Shown in pieces: positions 1 to 8,979 of a stretch of 60,193 nt of DNA. The translations under genes and the position numbers were made by a program. The DNA is taken from positions 1 to 60,193 of IMG/VR virus record IMGVR_UViG_3300033148_003082. The stretch is one strand, 5' to 3'. Position 1 is the first letter of the stretch, and each line of letters starts with the position of its first letter. The notes beneath the pieces are model-generated. The model was not told where the DNA came from, searched no databases, and worked only from the letters and a program-made list of their open reading frames with translations. This DNA is from a virus.

Positions 1-1292
1 GACAATACGATGAACCAATAATTAGTGTTATTATTCCAGTAGGCCCTGGACATGGCGATATCTTGGTTGATGCTTTAGACAGCTTGGAAGCACAAACGTT
101 CAGGAAGTGGGAAGCGATTGTTGTTTTTGACAGTCCGGAGAAAGTTGAATTTTATAAAGAGGCTTACCCTTATCTCAAAACAATTATAAACGATTCAGGT
201 AAACCAAAGGGTGCTGGGTGGGCAAGAAATAAAGGCGTTGAACTTGCCAAGTCCGGACTTATTATTTTCCTTGACGCTGATGATTGGTTGCGTCCTGAAG
301 CACTTGACAGACTTTTGTTTGAATGGACAGAAACAGGTGGCATTATTTACTCTGATTATGTAGCTAAAGGGAAAATGACTGCACAAGATGCTAAGAATTT
401 CAAAAAGCGGCTTTTACATTTTGATAAAAAGAAAGAGGAAGGTACTGTCAAGTTTAAGGGGTTGGATTACAATTGTGAAAAGGCGCAGGAACAACCAAAA
501 GATATTGACAAGCCCTACATTTGGAATTTGATTACTTCCCTTCTACCTATTGAATATCATAAAGAAATAGGCGGATTTGACGAAAAGATGGAATCGTGGG
601 AAGATTGGGATTACTGGTTGCGAATGGCAAAGGCCGGAAAGTGCTTTTATCGCGTTGCGGAAGAGTTAGTGCTTTACCGTTTTTATACAGGAACCCGGAG
701 ATCAAGGGGCAGGGAAATTGGAAAAGATTTAACGAAATATCTAAAGAAGAAATACAAAGGAATTGAAAACATGGGCTGCGATTGTACGAAACTGGCAAAA
801 AAGATGGCTAATAGTCGATTGAAAATTTCAGAAGATGGGACAGCTACCTATAGGAGTAATGTTGATATGGAAGATGAAAACTATTTATTAATTCGTTACG
901 ATCACTCAAGTCGAGGGCAACACAGAGTATATGGTCCAAAAACTAACCAATTCTATGGATATCATGGATCGGGTGCGGAATTCTATGTTCACAAAGATGA
1001 TATTGTTCTTAACCCTAAAGTTTTTGTACCCATAACAAAAACCGATCCGACACCTAAAAGAAAAATACAGGAAATAGAACCACCAAAACCTATCAAAAAA
1101 CAGGAAGAGAAAACCAAAAGAGTTGGTGATATAACCAATATCCCTGGTGTAAGCAGCAGAATTGCCGCTGAAATGAACGCTATGGGAATCCACACCTGTG
1201 AGGACTTCTCCGGAGTTGACGTTGTGGATTTGATGACAATAAAAGGCGTAGGTGAGGCAACGGCAGCCAAAATCCTTGAATATGCAAAATAG
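1..1292 (+). CDS. Glycosyltransferase family 2 fused to a C-terminal helix-hairpin-helix domain (5' partial)
   Basis: The frame is already open at position 3, so the true start lies left of the window. The N-terminus reads PIISVIIPV, the first strand of a GT-A fold. The metal-binding motif is FLDADDW near codon 90, and GGFDEKMESWEDWDYWLR is the typical family 2 acceptor-side helix. A middle segment of about 90 residues (YLLIRYDHSSRGQHRVYG) looks like a small beta-rich domain. The last 50 residues carry two hairpins, NIPGVSSRIA and TIKGVGEATA, a classic HhH pair of DNA-binding type. It probably transfers a sugar from a nucleotide donor to virion protein, DNA or host glycan; the target is not visible. 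The glycosyltransferase call is firm; the role of the HhH fusion is inferred. Confidence 0.85.
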   Translation, partial: QYDEPIISVIIPVGPGHGDILVDALDSLEAQTFRKWEAIVVFDSPEKVEFYKEAYPYLKTIINDSGKPKGAGWARNKGVELAKSGLIIFLDADDWLRPEALDRLLFEWTETGGIIYSDYVAKGKMTAQDAKNFKKRLLHFDKKKEEGTVKFKGLDYNCEKAQEQPKDIDKPYIWNLITSLLPIEYHKEIGGFDEKMESWEDWDYWLRMAKAGKCFYRVAEELVLYRFYTGTRRSRGREIGKDLTKYLKKKYKGIENMGCDCTKLAKKMANSRLKISEDGTATYRSNVDMEDENYLLIRYDHSSRGQHRVYGPKTNQFYGYHGSGAEFYVHKDDIVLNPKVFVPITKTDPTPKRKIQEIEPPKPIKKQEEKTKRVGDITNIPGVSSRIAAEMNAMGIHTCEDFSGVDVVDLMTIKGVGEATAAKILEYAK

Positions 1293-1315
1293 GCAATCGT
1301 TGACACTACGATTGT
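1292..1315 (-). repeat. Interspersed 24-bp element, copy 1 of 5
   Basis: Read on the minus strand it matches AC-N2-TTGTAGTGTCAA-Y-GATTGCC. In this copy the arms CAATCG and CGATTG form an inverted repeat around 9 bases. It starts on the last base of the stop codon of the preceding gene and lies just upstream of a plus-strand promoter. Other copies are at 15720, 28630, 35048 and 44449. Confidence 0.75.
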
Positions 1316-1320
1316 AATGG

Positions 1321-1349
1321 TTGCATTTATTCTCTAACTGTGCTAAAAT
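1321..1349 (+). promoter_or_regulatory. Predicted sigma70-type promoter
   Basis: TTGCAT, 17-base spacer, TAAAAT. It lies in the only gap between the glycosyltransferase gene and the tail operon, directly after a copy of the 24-bp element. The leader that follows contains GAGC-AGAA-GCTC nested within AGACT/AGTCT and ends in a T-rich run before the next start codon, so it may be structured. Confidence 0.5.
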
Positions 1350-1425
1350 TGGCTTGATAAATAAATAGCAAGACTGTCCTACTGGCAGATTACGAGCAGA
1401 AGCTCGGAGTCTGTCTTTTGTATTT

Positions 1426-1743
1426 ATGGAAACTTTATTGCTGATGCCTTTCGCTGTGTGGAGATTAACCAACTTGCTGGTTAGTGAAGAGGGACCTTCT
1501 GGCATTTTGGATTTGTTTCGCCACAAAATTGGTATCAGATACAATGAACGGGCAGTTGCGTATGGTGAGAATGTTGTAGCAGAAGCGCTTTCCTGTTTTT
1601 GGTGTGCGTCAGTTTGGACAGGGTTTCTATTCGTAATAATGTATGCCTTGTTCCCCAAAGTGACTTTTTGGGTTGAGTTGCCCCTTGCTATGAGCGCAAT
1701 TGCTATATTGATTAATGGATTAATAAGTTATGGCAAGAGCTAG
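1426..1743 (+). CDS. DUF1360 family membrane protein
   Basis: 105 residues. The N-terminal half (FAVWRLTNLLVSEEGPSGIL) and the SCFWCASVWTG motif match DUF1360, a small phage and Bacillus membrane protein often found beside structural genes. Two hydrophobic segments lie near residues 58-77 and 82-101. The Cys-x-x-Cys just before the first segment is the family hallmark. The end overlaps the start of the next gene by 14 bases, so they are co-translated. Biochemical function is unknown. Confidence 0.7.
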   Translation: METLLLMPFAVWRLTNLLVSEEGPSGILDLFRHKIGIRYNERAVAYGENVVAEALSCFWCASVWTGFLFVIMYALFPKVTFWVELPLAMSAIAILINGLISYGKS

Positions 1744-3034
1744 AACTCAAACACTTTTATCGCTTGATGGTTTTGCCAGAGAATTAGGCATTAATCCCCT
1801 GCATTTTAATGGTGGAGTTACACCAAGTCTTGATATTCCAGTTTTTGAAGGTGGTGGATGCAGCGATATCTGGCCGCAATACGCTTGGCAGGATGCAGAC
1901 AGGGTAAGCAGAGAGCATTTAGCCATGAAAATACATAACGCAGAAATAGAAATCGCTAACTTGGTGGGTTTTTTCCCGGCGCCAATCTGGATTGAACAGG
2001 AAGTGCACAATTACCCCAGGCCGTATCCGAGAGAAGGTTATGGAAACGGGACAAATGTTAGAGGCTCAGTCAAGGGAATAAAGACAGATTACGGAAAATA
2101 TATCTCCGGAGGTCGACGGAATTTTATTGAGGTTGGAGAAGCAACTGTTGCTGGACTAGAATTAGTATATACAGACGACGATGACGATGATTTTTACGAA
2201 ACTGCTACAATAACACTTGAAATTCCAGCTGGCGTTCCAGCCAGTCCAGAAGTTTGCAATTTCAAAGTATTTTTTGATGGACAAACAGATCCTGAATGGG
2301 AAATCAGATACCCAAATACTTTTGAAATAGTAGGCGATGACATAGTATTGACTTTTGATTCTTGGTTATTTATTGATCCTGATGAGCAAGAAGGATACCC
2401 AACAGGAGATGGGTTTAGTGGAATTGATGTGTCCACAATAAACAATTTTGTTGACACTGTTGATGTTTATTATGTTTATAACGATATGGCTCAAGCGAGT
2501 GCACAGTTTATATGGGAAAGCGGATCTTCCCTTTCTTGTGATATCTGTGGGGGGCTGGGATGCGAGGCTTGCGCAATGGTTACACAAGATGGATGTGTGC
2601 AGGCAAGCATGATGGAAGATGGAATTGTTCGTCCAACGCCAGGCATATACGATGAAGATGATGCGACATGGGATATTACCAGTTTTACAGAAAACGTTGA
2701 ACCCGATATGGTAAAGCTTTGGTATTATTCTGGAGAACAGTCACAAGAGTTTGTGAAAGGAAGAACCTGTGATCCTTTATCTCGTTTTTGGGCTGATCTA
2801 ATCGCTGCTTTAGTGTGTTCAAGATTGAAAAGGAATTTATGTGATTGTCCAAGCATAAAAAACACGGTGGAATATTGGCAGAAAGATTTAGCGAAACTTG
2901 AAACAAATGTTAGTTATTTCCAAAATGACGACATTCAAAATTCGCCATTTGGAACAACAAGAGGAGAGGTGTATGCTTGGAAAAAAATTCAACACTTTGT
3001 TCCTAAAAAGAAGTTCGGGTTTGCCGTAATATGA
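1730..3034 (+). CDS. Putative head-tail or tail structural protein with a Cys-rich metal-binding loop
   Basis: 434 residues, not assigned to a named family with certainty. The middle holds CDICGGLGCEACAMV, a CxxCxGxxCxxC arrangement resembling a zinc or DnaJ-type knuckle, followed by several more cysteines (SRLKRNLCDCP). An Asp-rich patch (YTDDDDDDFYE) lies near residue 146. Position between DUF1360 and the tail tube, and the 4-base overlap with the next gene, suggest a connector or completion protein. Function is inferred from context only. Confidence 0.5.
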   Translation: MARARTQTLLSLDGFARELGINPLHFNGGVTPSLDIPVFEGGGCSDIWPQYAWQDADRVSREHLAMKIHNAEIEIANLVGFFPAPIWIEQEVHNYPRPYPREGYGNGTNVRGSVKGIKTDYGKYISGGRRNFIEVGEATVAGLELVYTDDDDDDFYETATITLEIPAGVPASPEVCNFKVFFDGQTDPEWEIRYPNTFEIVGDDIVLTFDSWLFIDPDEQEGYPTGDGFSGIDVSTINNFVDTVDVYYVYNDMAQASAQFIWESGSSLSCDICGGLGCEACAMVTQDGCVQASMMEDGIVRPTPGIYDEDDATWDITSFTENVEPDMVKLWYYSGEQSQEFVKGRTCDPLSRFWADLIAALVCSRLKRNLCDCPSIKNTVEYWQKDLAKLETNVSYFQNDDIQNSPFGTTRGEVYAWKKIQHFVPKKKFGFAVI

Positions 3035-3327
3035 AAAAAATTATATTTGAAGACGAAGAAGGATTTAAGCACAGGAAAATCATTAAAGATAATGATCCAC
3101 CTAGCATGTCAAAATATGGAATTCCTGACGGGCCGCCCGATCTAAAGCAGTTAGATATGGCTCATATATTAAAAGAGATAAATAACAACTTGGTAGCTAA
3201 TGAATTGTTTGCGTGGGATGATGTTCAAAGATTCTCTGGTGGAATCAATGCAGCGGTAAACATTTTCAGGCGAGCGATTGTTGATCTTTACAGAATAGAA
3301 AATAGAGATAAAAAGGAAAGGAGTTAA
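3031..3327 (+). CDS. Hypothetical small protein in the head-tail region
   Basis: 98 residues, mostly charged and helical, no recognised domain. It starts on an ATGA overlap with the previous stop, and the next gene follows after 2 bases with the site AAAGGAG inside its last codons. In siphoviruses this position often holds a tail terminator or completion protein, but nothing in the sequence proves it. Confidence 0.6.
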   Translation: MKKIIFEDEEGFKHRKIIKDNDPPSMSKYGIPDGPPDLKQLDMAHILKEINNNLVANELFAWDDVQRFSGGINAAVNIFRRAIVDLYRIENRDKKERS

Positions 3328-3329
3328 CT

Positions 3330-4853
3330 ATGGGTAGTCAAACCCCCCTAAAAACTGGACAGTCAAGAGTCTTTCTACTTGAAGGACGGGCTGGACCAAC
3401 TACTGAACCCAGTTACGAATCTCAACTTCGTATGACTGGGGCAAGTCAAGGCTTTGGTGATGAGGAAAAAATCGAAGCCCCGGATCCGTTGAATTACGGA
3501 AAATTCATTGAAGTTGCCACAATCAAAGGTGCTGCCGAGCGTGTTTCAACTTCTCTCGAAGGAAGATACGCCAGGGATCTTTTATCAAAACTTCTGAGAT
3601 TAGCCCAGCAGGGATGTGCCTACGATTTGCAGCTTCATCTTGGCGCTTGCACAGATCCTCAGAATTTTAATGAATTCTCAAAAGCCCTCATATTGGAAAA
3701 GGCTTCAAACACATCTTGGAATACAGATGATTTGGGTGCCTTGAGTTCAGATGAGAACGCAGGAGTAAACGAAAACGCCGACGTGTCAGCAAAAAACATT
3801 TACGAAGTCTTGCCCTTGACTTTGCAAAAACAAGCAAGTGCTACGATCACAAACGAGATAGTTGATGTTACTTATTGTGACAGCATCGGTTGTGGAGATT
3901 GTGAAAACGAAAGCGATGGATGCTCTAAGGCATATGCCATTACCAAGTGTGCTGGCGGATCGCCTGGTACTCCCGCAGATGTAGTATACACCGAGGACGG
4001 ATTTGAAAATGTTTATGCTCACGATATTGACACTTTAGGAGTGGCAGAAGATCCTACTGGATTAGATTGTGTTGGCGATTACCTCGTTGTGGTTTCTAAC
4101 GATTCCGCAAGTTTGCACTATGAGGAACTCAGTGATTTCAAAGGTGGCTTAGATCCTGTGTTTGTAGAAAGTACAACTGGATTTGTAGCTGGCGGCGAGC
4201 CCAACGACATTTTCTCTACTGGAAGAAAAGCTTTCATTGTTGGCGATTCCGGGTATGTTTACAAAACCACCGATCCTACAGCCGGTGTATCTGTAATTGA
4301 TGCTGGCGAAGCAACTGTAGACGATCTTTACAGAGTTCATGCAATCTCTGAAGAGTTTGCAGTCGCGGTTGGTGAAAATGGGGCTGTTATTTATACAGAA
4401 AATGGATCAGCTTGGGGCGCGGTTACCACTCGCCCTGTTGGAGTTGGCGTAGACCTAAATACTGTTTTCGTGAAAGACGAAAGCGAATGGTGGGTTGGCT
4501 CAAGTGGTGGACAGCTTTTTTACACCCTTGACAAAGGTGAAACGTGGTCAGAAAAGACTTTCTCCGGATCTGGGTCTGGTGAAGTTCACGATATAGTCTT
4601 TGCTACTGACAGTATTGCGTATTTGTCTCATGCTACAGATACACCTTCTGGACGGATTCTCCGCAGTTACAATGGGGGATATTCCTGGAAGGTTCTTCCC
4701 GAATCCACAGGAGTAATTCCTGTAAACGACCGTGTTAATCGTTTAGCAGTGTGCTCCACCGCAGCGTTACAGAATTCTGCCAATCATATACTTGGTGGCG
4801 GGCTTGCAGATAATGGAACAGATGGCTACCTTGTTTATGGACAGCCGGCATAA
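3330..4853 (+). CDS. Tail-tube-like protein with a C-terminal Ycf48/BNR beta-propeller
   Basis: 507 residues. The first 190 residues resemble a virion structural subunit: abundant, Ser/Thr rich, immediately upstream of the tail chaperones, where the major tail protein lies in siphoviruses. From about residue 215 onward there are repeated blades of the Ycf48/BNR type: GDSGYVYKTTDP, GENGAVIYTENG, GSSGGQLFYTLDKGETW, GRILRSYNGGYSWK. Such propellers decorate phage tails or bind glycans. A Cys-rich linker (CDSIGCGDCENESDGC) separates the two parts. Tail-tube identity is inferred from gene order; the propeller is visible directly. Confidence 0.65.
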   Translation: MGSQTPLKTGQSRVFLLEGRAGPTTEPSYESQLRMTGASQGFGDEEKIEAPDPLNYGKFIEVATIKGAAERVSTSLEGRYARDLLSKLLRLAQQGCAYDLQLHLGACTDPQNFNEFSKALILEKASNTSWNTDDLGALSSDENAGVNENADVSAKNIYEVLPLTLQKQASATITNEIVDVTYCDSIGCGDCENESDGCSKAYAITKCAGGSPGTPADVVYTEDGFENVYAHDIDTLGVAEDPTGLDCVGDYLVVVSNDSASLHYEELSDFKGGLDPVFVESTTGFVAGGEPNDIFSTGRKAFIVGDSGYVYKTTDPTAGVSVIDAGEATVDDLYRVHAISEEFAVAVGENGAVIYTENGSAWGAVTTRPVGVGVDLNTVFVKDESEWWVGSSGGQLFYTLDKGETWSEKTFSGSGSGEVHDIVFATDSIAYLSHATDTPSGRILRSYNGGYSWKVLPESTGVIPVNDRVNRLAVCSTAALQNSANHILGGGLADNGTDGYLVYGQPA

Positions 4854-4900
4854 AAAACCTATTTAAAGTTTAGTTAGCTCCGAACTGGAGGATAAAGAAA

Positions 4901-5470
4901 ATGAATACAGAAAAGAAAGAAGTAGCTCAAGTGGCACTTATTGAAGAAAACGTAGAGGCCGCGGAAGCAGTTCTTGCATCGGCTAGGCAGTCTCAATTAC
5001 CTGAAGACGGCATTATTAAAAAAAATGGTCTAAGTATCAGGATTGAGCCTGTTCCTATTAACTTGTTAGATGATGTTACGTCAAGAATCAAGGACCCAAA
5101 ACCCCCGATGGTTTTTATCAAGGACAAAGATAGAGATGAGCCGAATCCTGATGATCCAGATTATCTTGCGGCATTGGAAGATGCTGAAAACATTAGGAAC
5201 CGTGCCGCGATGGACGCTATGGTTTTGTTCGGTATTGATTTAATCGATGGTCTCCCGGAAAATGAAAACTGGATAAAAAAGCTCGAATATTTGGTGCGAT
5301 TGGATAGATTGGATCTTTCTAATTACGATCTCAAGGATGAGCTTGACAAAGAATTTTTGTATAAGCGATACATTATTGCTGACGCAGAAGTTATCCGGTT
5401 GATTACAGAGGCTAGTGGGGTTTCTCCAAAGGAGATTGAATCTCTGGAAAAATCCTTTCCAGATAACTAA
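4901..5470 (+). CDS. Tail assembly chaperone (gpG-like)
   Basis: 189 residues, acidic and helical, placed between the tail tube and the tape measure protein, where siphoviruses encode the tail chaperone. The Shine-Dalgarno site is GGAG 10 bases before the ATG. The end overlaps another open frame (5403-5717) shifted by +1 (or -2), the classic layout for making a longer gpGT product by ribosomal frameshifting. The two products would coat the tape measure during tail assembly. Confidence 0.65.
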   Translation: MNTEKKEVAQVALIEENVEAAEAVLASARQSQLPEDGIIKKNGLSIRIEPVPINLLDDVTSRIKDPKPPMVFIKDKDRDEPNPDDPDYLAALEDAENIRNRAAMDAMVLFGIDLIDGLPENENWIKKLEYLVRLDRLDLSNYDLKDELDKEFLYKRYIIADAEVIRLITEASGVSPKEIESLEKSFPDN

Positions 5471-5717
5471 GCATGGTTTTCCAATAAGCCAAGCAAGTTT
5501 GAAAAACAAAATCAATCCTGGTATATCATCAGGAATGAGATTTAGGGAGCTAAGAGCGGCTAATTGGGCAGGAGCTACCCTAGATGAGCTATTTAAGTGG
5601 GAGAATAACGAATATCCTCTCAAATTTAAAGCTCTAGTTGTGGCCTTATACAACATGGCCCATTTAGTTGATGCTCATGTTGAAGATGAGAAAGCTAAGA
5701 AAATAGAAAGGTCTTAG
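5403..5717 (+). CDS. Tail assembly chaperone extension (gpT-like), probably reached by frameshift
   Basis: Open in the third frame from 5403 (after a TGA at 5400) to 5717, directly before the tape measure gene. The only early start candidate is a GTG at 5415 with no ribosome site, and the first ATG (5538) also lacks one, so translation most likely enters from the upstream chaperone. The shift must occur between 5403 and 5467; the A5 and TCC-TTT-CC stretch at 5448-5460 is the likeliest slip site. A +1 or -2 shift is needed rather than the usual -1. Confidence 0.55.
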   Translation, partial: LQRLVGFLQRRLNLWKNPFQITKHGFPISQASLKNKINPGISSGMRFRELRAANWAGATLDELFKWENNEYPLKFKALVVALYNMAHLVDAHVEDEKAKKIERS

Positions 5718-5718
5718 A

Positions 5719-8700
5719 ATGGCGAATACCGAGAAAACTGGCGTAACTTTTGTAGCAGAAGATATAAAGAAATATATCAAAGCTTTTGCCGACGCCAATA
5801 AAGCAATAAACGAAAACATCAAAAAGATGCAGGAACTTGTTGATGCCAACAAGGACGCCGAAAAAAGCCAAAAAAGCCTTGTTCAACTAATTGGCAAAAT
5901 GGCTGCGGGAATGAAATCAGGCGTTAGTGCAATCTTGGGATTTGCTGGTGCCATTACAGGTTTTTTGGGAAAAGCTTTAAATGTTATATTAACTCCCATA
6001 AAACTTTTTGTAGGATCATTGCGTCGAGTATTAGAAATAGCAGGTGGATTCTTGCTCCGTGATGCTATTCAAGCACTCTCTGGTCTCCTAAACGATATGC
6101 AAAGAGAGTTAATGCAAGCTGCTGCTGATTTTGAGCAATTAGGAATCAGAATGCAGATAATGATTTCCAGGTCCGCAAGACTTTCCGGGCAAATAGAAGA
6201 TGTGGCTCAGGCGTTTGTTACGGCAGAAGGGCCAGCTAACAGAATGCTTAAATGGGTACAAGACATGGCATTAATGGCTCCGATTTCCCCAGATGCTATT
6301 ACAAATACCCTTACTTTTGCTCAAACAATGAATATGACACAAGAAGGGGCAATGAGCCTCACCGAATCTATTCTTCAATTCACAACCGCTATGGGGTTTA
6401 GTTCAGAGGTTACAGAGCGCATTATTGTCAACCTTTTGCAGATGGAGAAACAAGGTAAAATAACAGGTCGCGAAATGACTGACTTGGCTCGTGGCGCAAT
6501 GGTTCCAGTTAATGATATATTGAAAGATATCGCAAGTAGAATGGGGATATCAACAGAAAAATGGGGAAGTTTTATAAAAGAGGTACAGGCTGGACGAATA
6601 CCTGTTGAAGAATTTATAACCTCTTTCAAAATAGTTATTGGTCGTGACTTTCCAGAAGCGTTTGAAAGAATGGGGAAAACACTGAAAGGGTCTATTCAAT
6701 TATTAAAGAACTTTGCAAAGGTGGTTATTGGGTGGAGAGTTTTAGGTCCTGTCGCAAAAGAGATTGGAAAAATTATAGGGGGACTGGTAGAGAAATTATC
6801 CACGCCGGAAAACATAAAGAAAGCCGCTGCTATTGGTGAGGTAATAAGAAAATCATTTTTGGCCATAAAGGAATCGGTAGCAGGCCTATTAAAAGCATTT
6901 GCTGGATTAGCAAGAGCTTTTGGCATAGCAAAAGATCCAGCGTTGGCTTTAGCACAAGCAATTATTACTGTTGCCGCTTTTATTAAAGTTGGCGTTGAAC
7001 GAATAACAAAATTTATAAATACCCTTACAGGCAAGACTGAGGAAGAATTTGAAGATTCTTCTAAGTCAGCTTTGAGTTGGGGAAGAGATTTTATAATAAA
7101 CTTTGCTGATGGAATGGCGAAGGCTATATCTTTTGTTTTAAGCGTAATTGCGCAAATCGGAAATATACTAAAGGTTTGGTTTAAGCCTACCTCACCTCCT
7201 AAAATCGCTCCCAATCTTGACAAATGGGGCGCACAGGCCATGACTGAATATATGAAAGGTTGGCTAAAGGCAGACTTTTCGGTATTCAACGAGATTGCGG
7301 GACTTATAGAAAGTTTTATAAGATCGCTTCCCACTGATGTTCTTCCCGAAACAGGTATTATTTCGTCTATTTTGGGCACTCGTCAATCTATAAAAAATGC
7401 AATTGAACTTGTAAAAAAGACTGGCGAAGTTACAGAAGCCATGGTTAATAAGGTTGTAAAATCTATACCTAATGCTACTAACGCATTTAGAGAATACGTC
7501 CGCGTTACTTTGAAATTAGCCGATGCTCAATCTGATCTTGACAAAGCATTAATTAAACAAAAAAAGGTACAAGGTGAGATAAATCGGATCAATGACCATT
7601 ATAGCAACATTTTAGACGAGTTGAACAAGAAGCTTCAAAGAAACACACAAATATTTAACGATCAGAACGAGTTGAAGAAAATTAATGCCGCTCTTACGTC
7701 TGGACTTTTGACAGAGGAAGAGAAAGCACGACTAGAGGTCAAGAAAAAGGACATTCAGCTTAGAGAACAAATTAGAACAGTTGAGGATCAAAGAGATGCC
7801 GAACTAGAAGTGCAGAACGCAAAGATGGCAGTTATTAGTGCGGAAATGTTAGCTGCCCAAAAGCGTGTCGATATTCTAAAAGAACAAAAAGAATCGCAAG
7901 AGGCCCTAATTCGATCTCAGATTAAATACAACAATTTAATCAAAGAACAAGCTAGTTTGTTGCTGAAAGGTGCTGGTGGCGGAGACGACGACGGATTTAG
8001 TCTTCCTGTTCCCGCTATACAAGATTTGACCGATTTCATGGAAGATATAGAGCAGTTTGACTTTGAAGGGATGTTTACAGAGGCTGAAGAAAATATCAAT
8101 TTACTCTTTGACGAAATTGGAGAAAAGTTTGGAGGAATGGAAGAATCGTTGAATGAAGTCAAAGAGGCTTGGAATGGCTTTTTTGGAGAGGCCGGATCAG
8201 GCGCGCAAATGGCGGCGGACATTGTGCTTATAATCGGCACAATTGCTAATCTTATTAGAGTTTTTCAAGACACACAAGATTCTGCATCAAAGTTGATAGT
8301 GACATTTCAGTTATTGCCACTGTCTATAAAAATCGAGATTGACAACATAATACATGACATTATTTCATTTAAAGATTTCATAGTTGATACCTTTACCTTT
8401 ATTTATAATTTCCTTGTTGGGGAATCTATTATTCCAGACTTGATGAGCGAAATGAAATCCATTATTTCTGGTGGGTTAGACTTCATCAAGGGAAAATTTG
8501 TTGCCGTGAAAGACAATGTGGTTGGAACAGTACAAGACATGGCTGACAATATAAAATCAAGTATAACAAGCTCTTTCCAAACAGCCAAATCCAAGGCTGC
8601 TGCATTTGCCTCTGATATTAGGGGTATATGGGCTGGGCTAAAGAATAAGTTAGTTGACCATTCAATTGTTCCAGACATGATGAGAGATATAGAGGCCTCA

Positions 8701-8979
8701 ATATCCTCCGGATTGAATAGAAGCACAGATCATATGAGAGCATGGGCTGCCACCGCGGTCAAAAACACACAAATGGCTTCGCAAGGAATAGCTGGAGCAG
8801 TCTCTATTGTTCAATCACAAGCACGTCAAGCGGTTCCACAGGCAACGATTGCTCAGCCATCCGCGGTAACAAACAACAGAACCACAAATGTTACGGTAAA
8901 CGCAAATTATCAACGTCAACAGTCGCCAGCTGATATTAACATGGATGTTCAGGCGGCATTGGTAGCTTCGCAATTATGA
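5719..8979 (+). CDS. Tape measure protein
   Basis: 1086 residues, the longest gene here, starting 1 base after the chaperone extension. Residues 120-330 match the tape-measure N-terminal domain (AQAFVTAEGPANRMLKWV, GKITGREMTDLARGAMVPVN). Hydrophobic stretches follow near residues 68-95. A coiled coil of charged heptads spans about 590-750 (LDKALIKQKKVQGEINRIND). The C-terminal 70 residues are polar and Gln/Asn rich. It sets tail length and is ejected during infection. Overlaps Dit by 4 bases. Confidence 0.92.
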   Translation: MANTEKTGVTFVAEDIKKYIKAFADANKAINENIKKMQELVDANKDAEKSQKSLVQLIGKMAAGMKSGVSAILGFAGAITGFLGKALNVILTPIKLFVGSLRRVLEIAGGFLLRDAIQALSGLLNDMQRELMQAAADFEQLGIRMQIMISRSARLSGQIEDVAQAFVTAEGPANRMLKWVQDMALMAPISPDAITNTLTFAQTMNMTQEGAMSLTESILQFTTAMGFSSEVTERIIVNLLQMEKQGKITGREMTDLARGAMVPVNDILKDIASRMGISTEKWGSFIKEVQAGRIPVEEFITSFKIVIGRDFPEAFERMGKTLKGSIQLLKNFAKVVIGWRVLGPVAKEIGKIIGGLVEKLSTPENIKKAAAIGEVIRKSFLAIKESVAGLLKAFAGLARAFGIAKDPALALAQAIITVAAFIKVGVERITKFINTLTGKTEEEFEDSSKSALSWGRDFIINFADGMAKAISFVLSVIAQIGNILKVWFKPTSPPKIAPNLDKWGAQAMTEYMKGWLKADFSVFNEIAGLIESFIRSLPTDVLPETGIISSILGTRQSIKNAIELVKKTGEVTEAMVNKVVKSIPNATNAFREYVRVTLKLADAQSDLDKALIKQKKVQGEINRINDHYSNILDELNKKLQRNTQIFNDQNELKKINAALTSGLLTEEEKARLEVKKKDIQLREQIRTVEDQRDAELEVQNAKMAVISAEMLAAQKRVDILKEQKESQEALIRSQIKYNNLIKEQASLLLKGAGGGDDDGFSLPVPAIQDLTDFMEDIEQFDFEGMFTEAEENINLLFDEIGEKFGGMEESLNEVKEAWNGFFGEAGSGAQMAADIVLIIGTIANLIRVFQDTQDSASKLIVTFQLLPLSIKIEIDNIIHDIISFKDFIVDTFTFIYNFLVGESIIPDLMSEMKSIISGGLDFIKGKFVAVKDNVVGTVQDMADNIKSSITSSFQTAKSKAAAFASDIRGIWAGLKNKLVDHSIVPDMMRDIEASISSGLNRSTDHMRAWAATAVKNTQMASQGIAGAVSIVQSQARQAVPQATIAQPSAVTNNRTTNVTVNANYQRQQSPADINMDVQAALVASQL

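Noticed and set aside
906-1658. 250-codon minus-strand frame opposite the glycosyltransferase and DUF1360 genes
   Set aside because: It lies opposite two well-supported genes, has no ribosome site and its product looks like a low-complexity mirror translation.
6696-7379. 227-codon minus-strand frame opposite the tape measure gene
   Set aside because: Shadow of the tape measure codons; no ribosome site and no domain.
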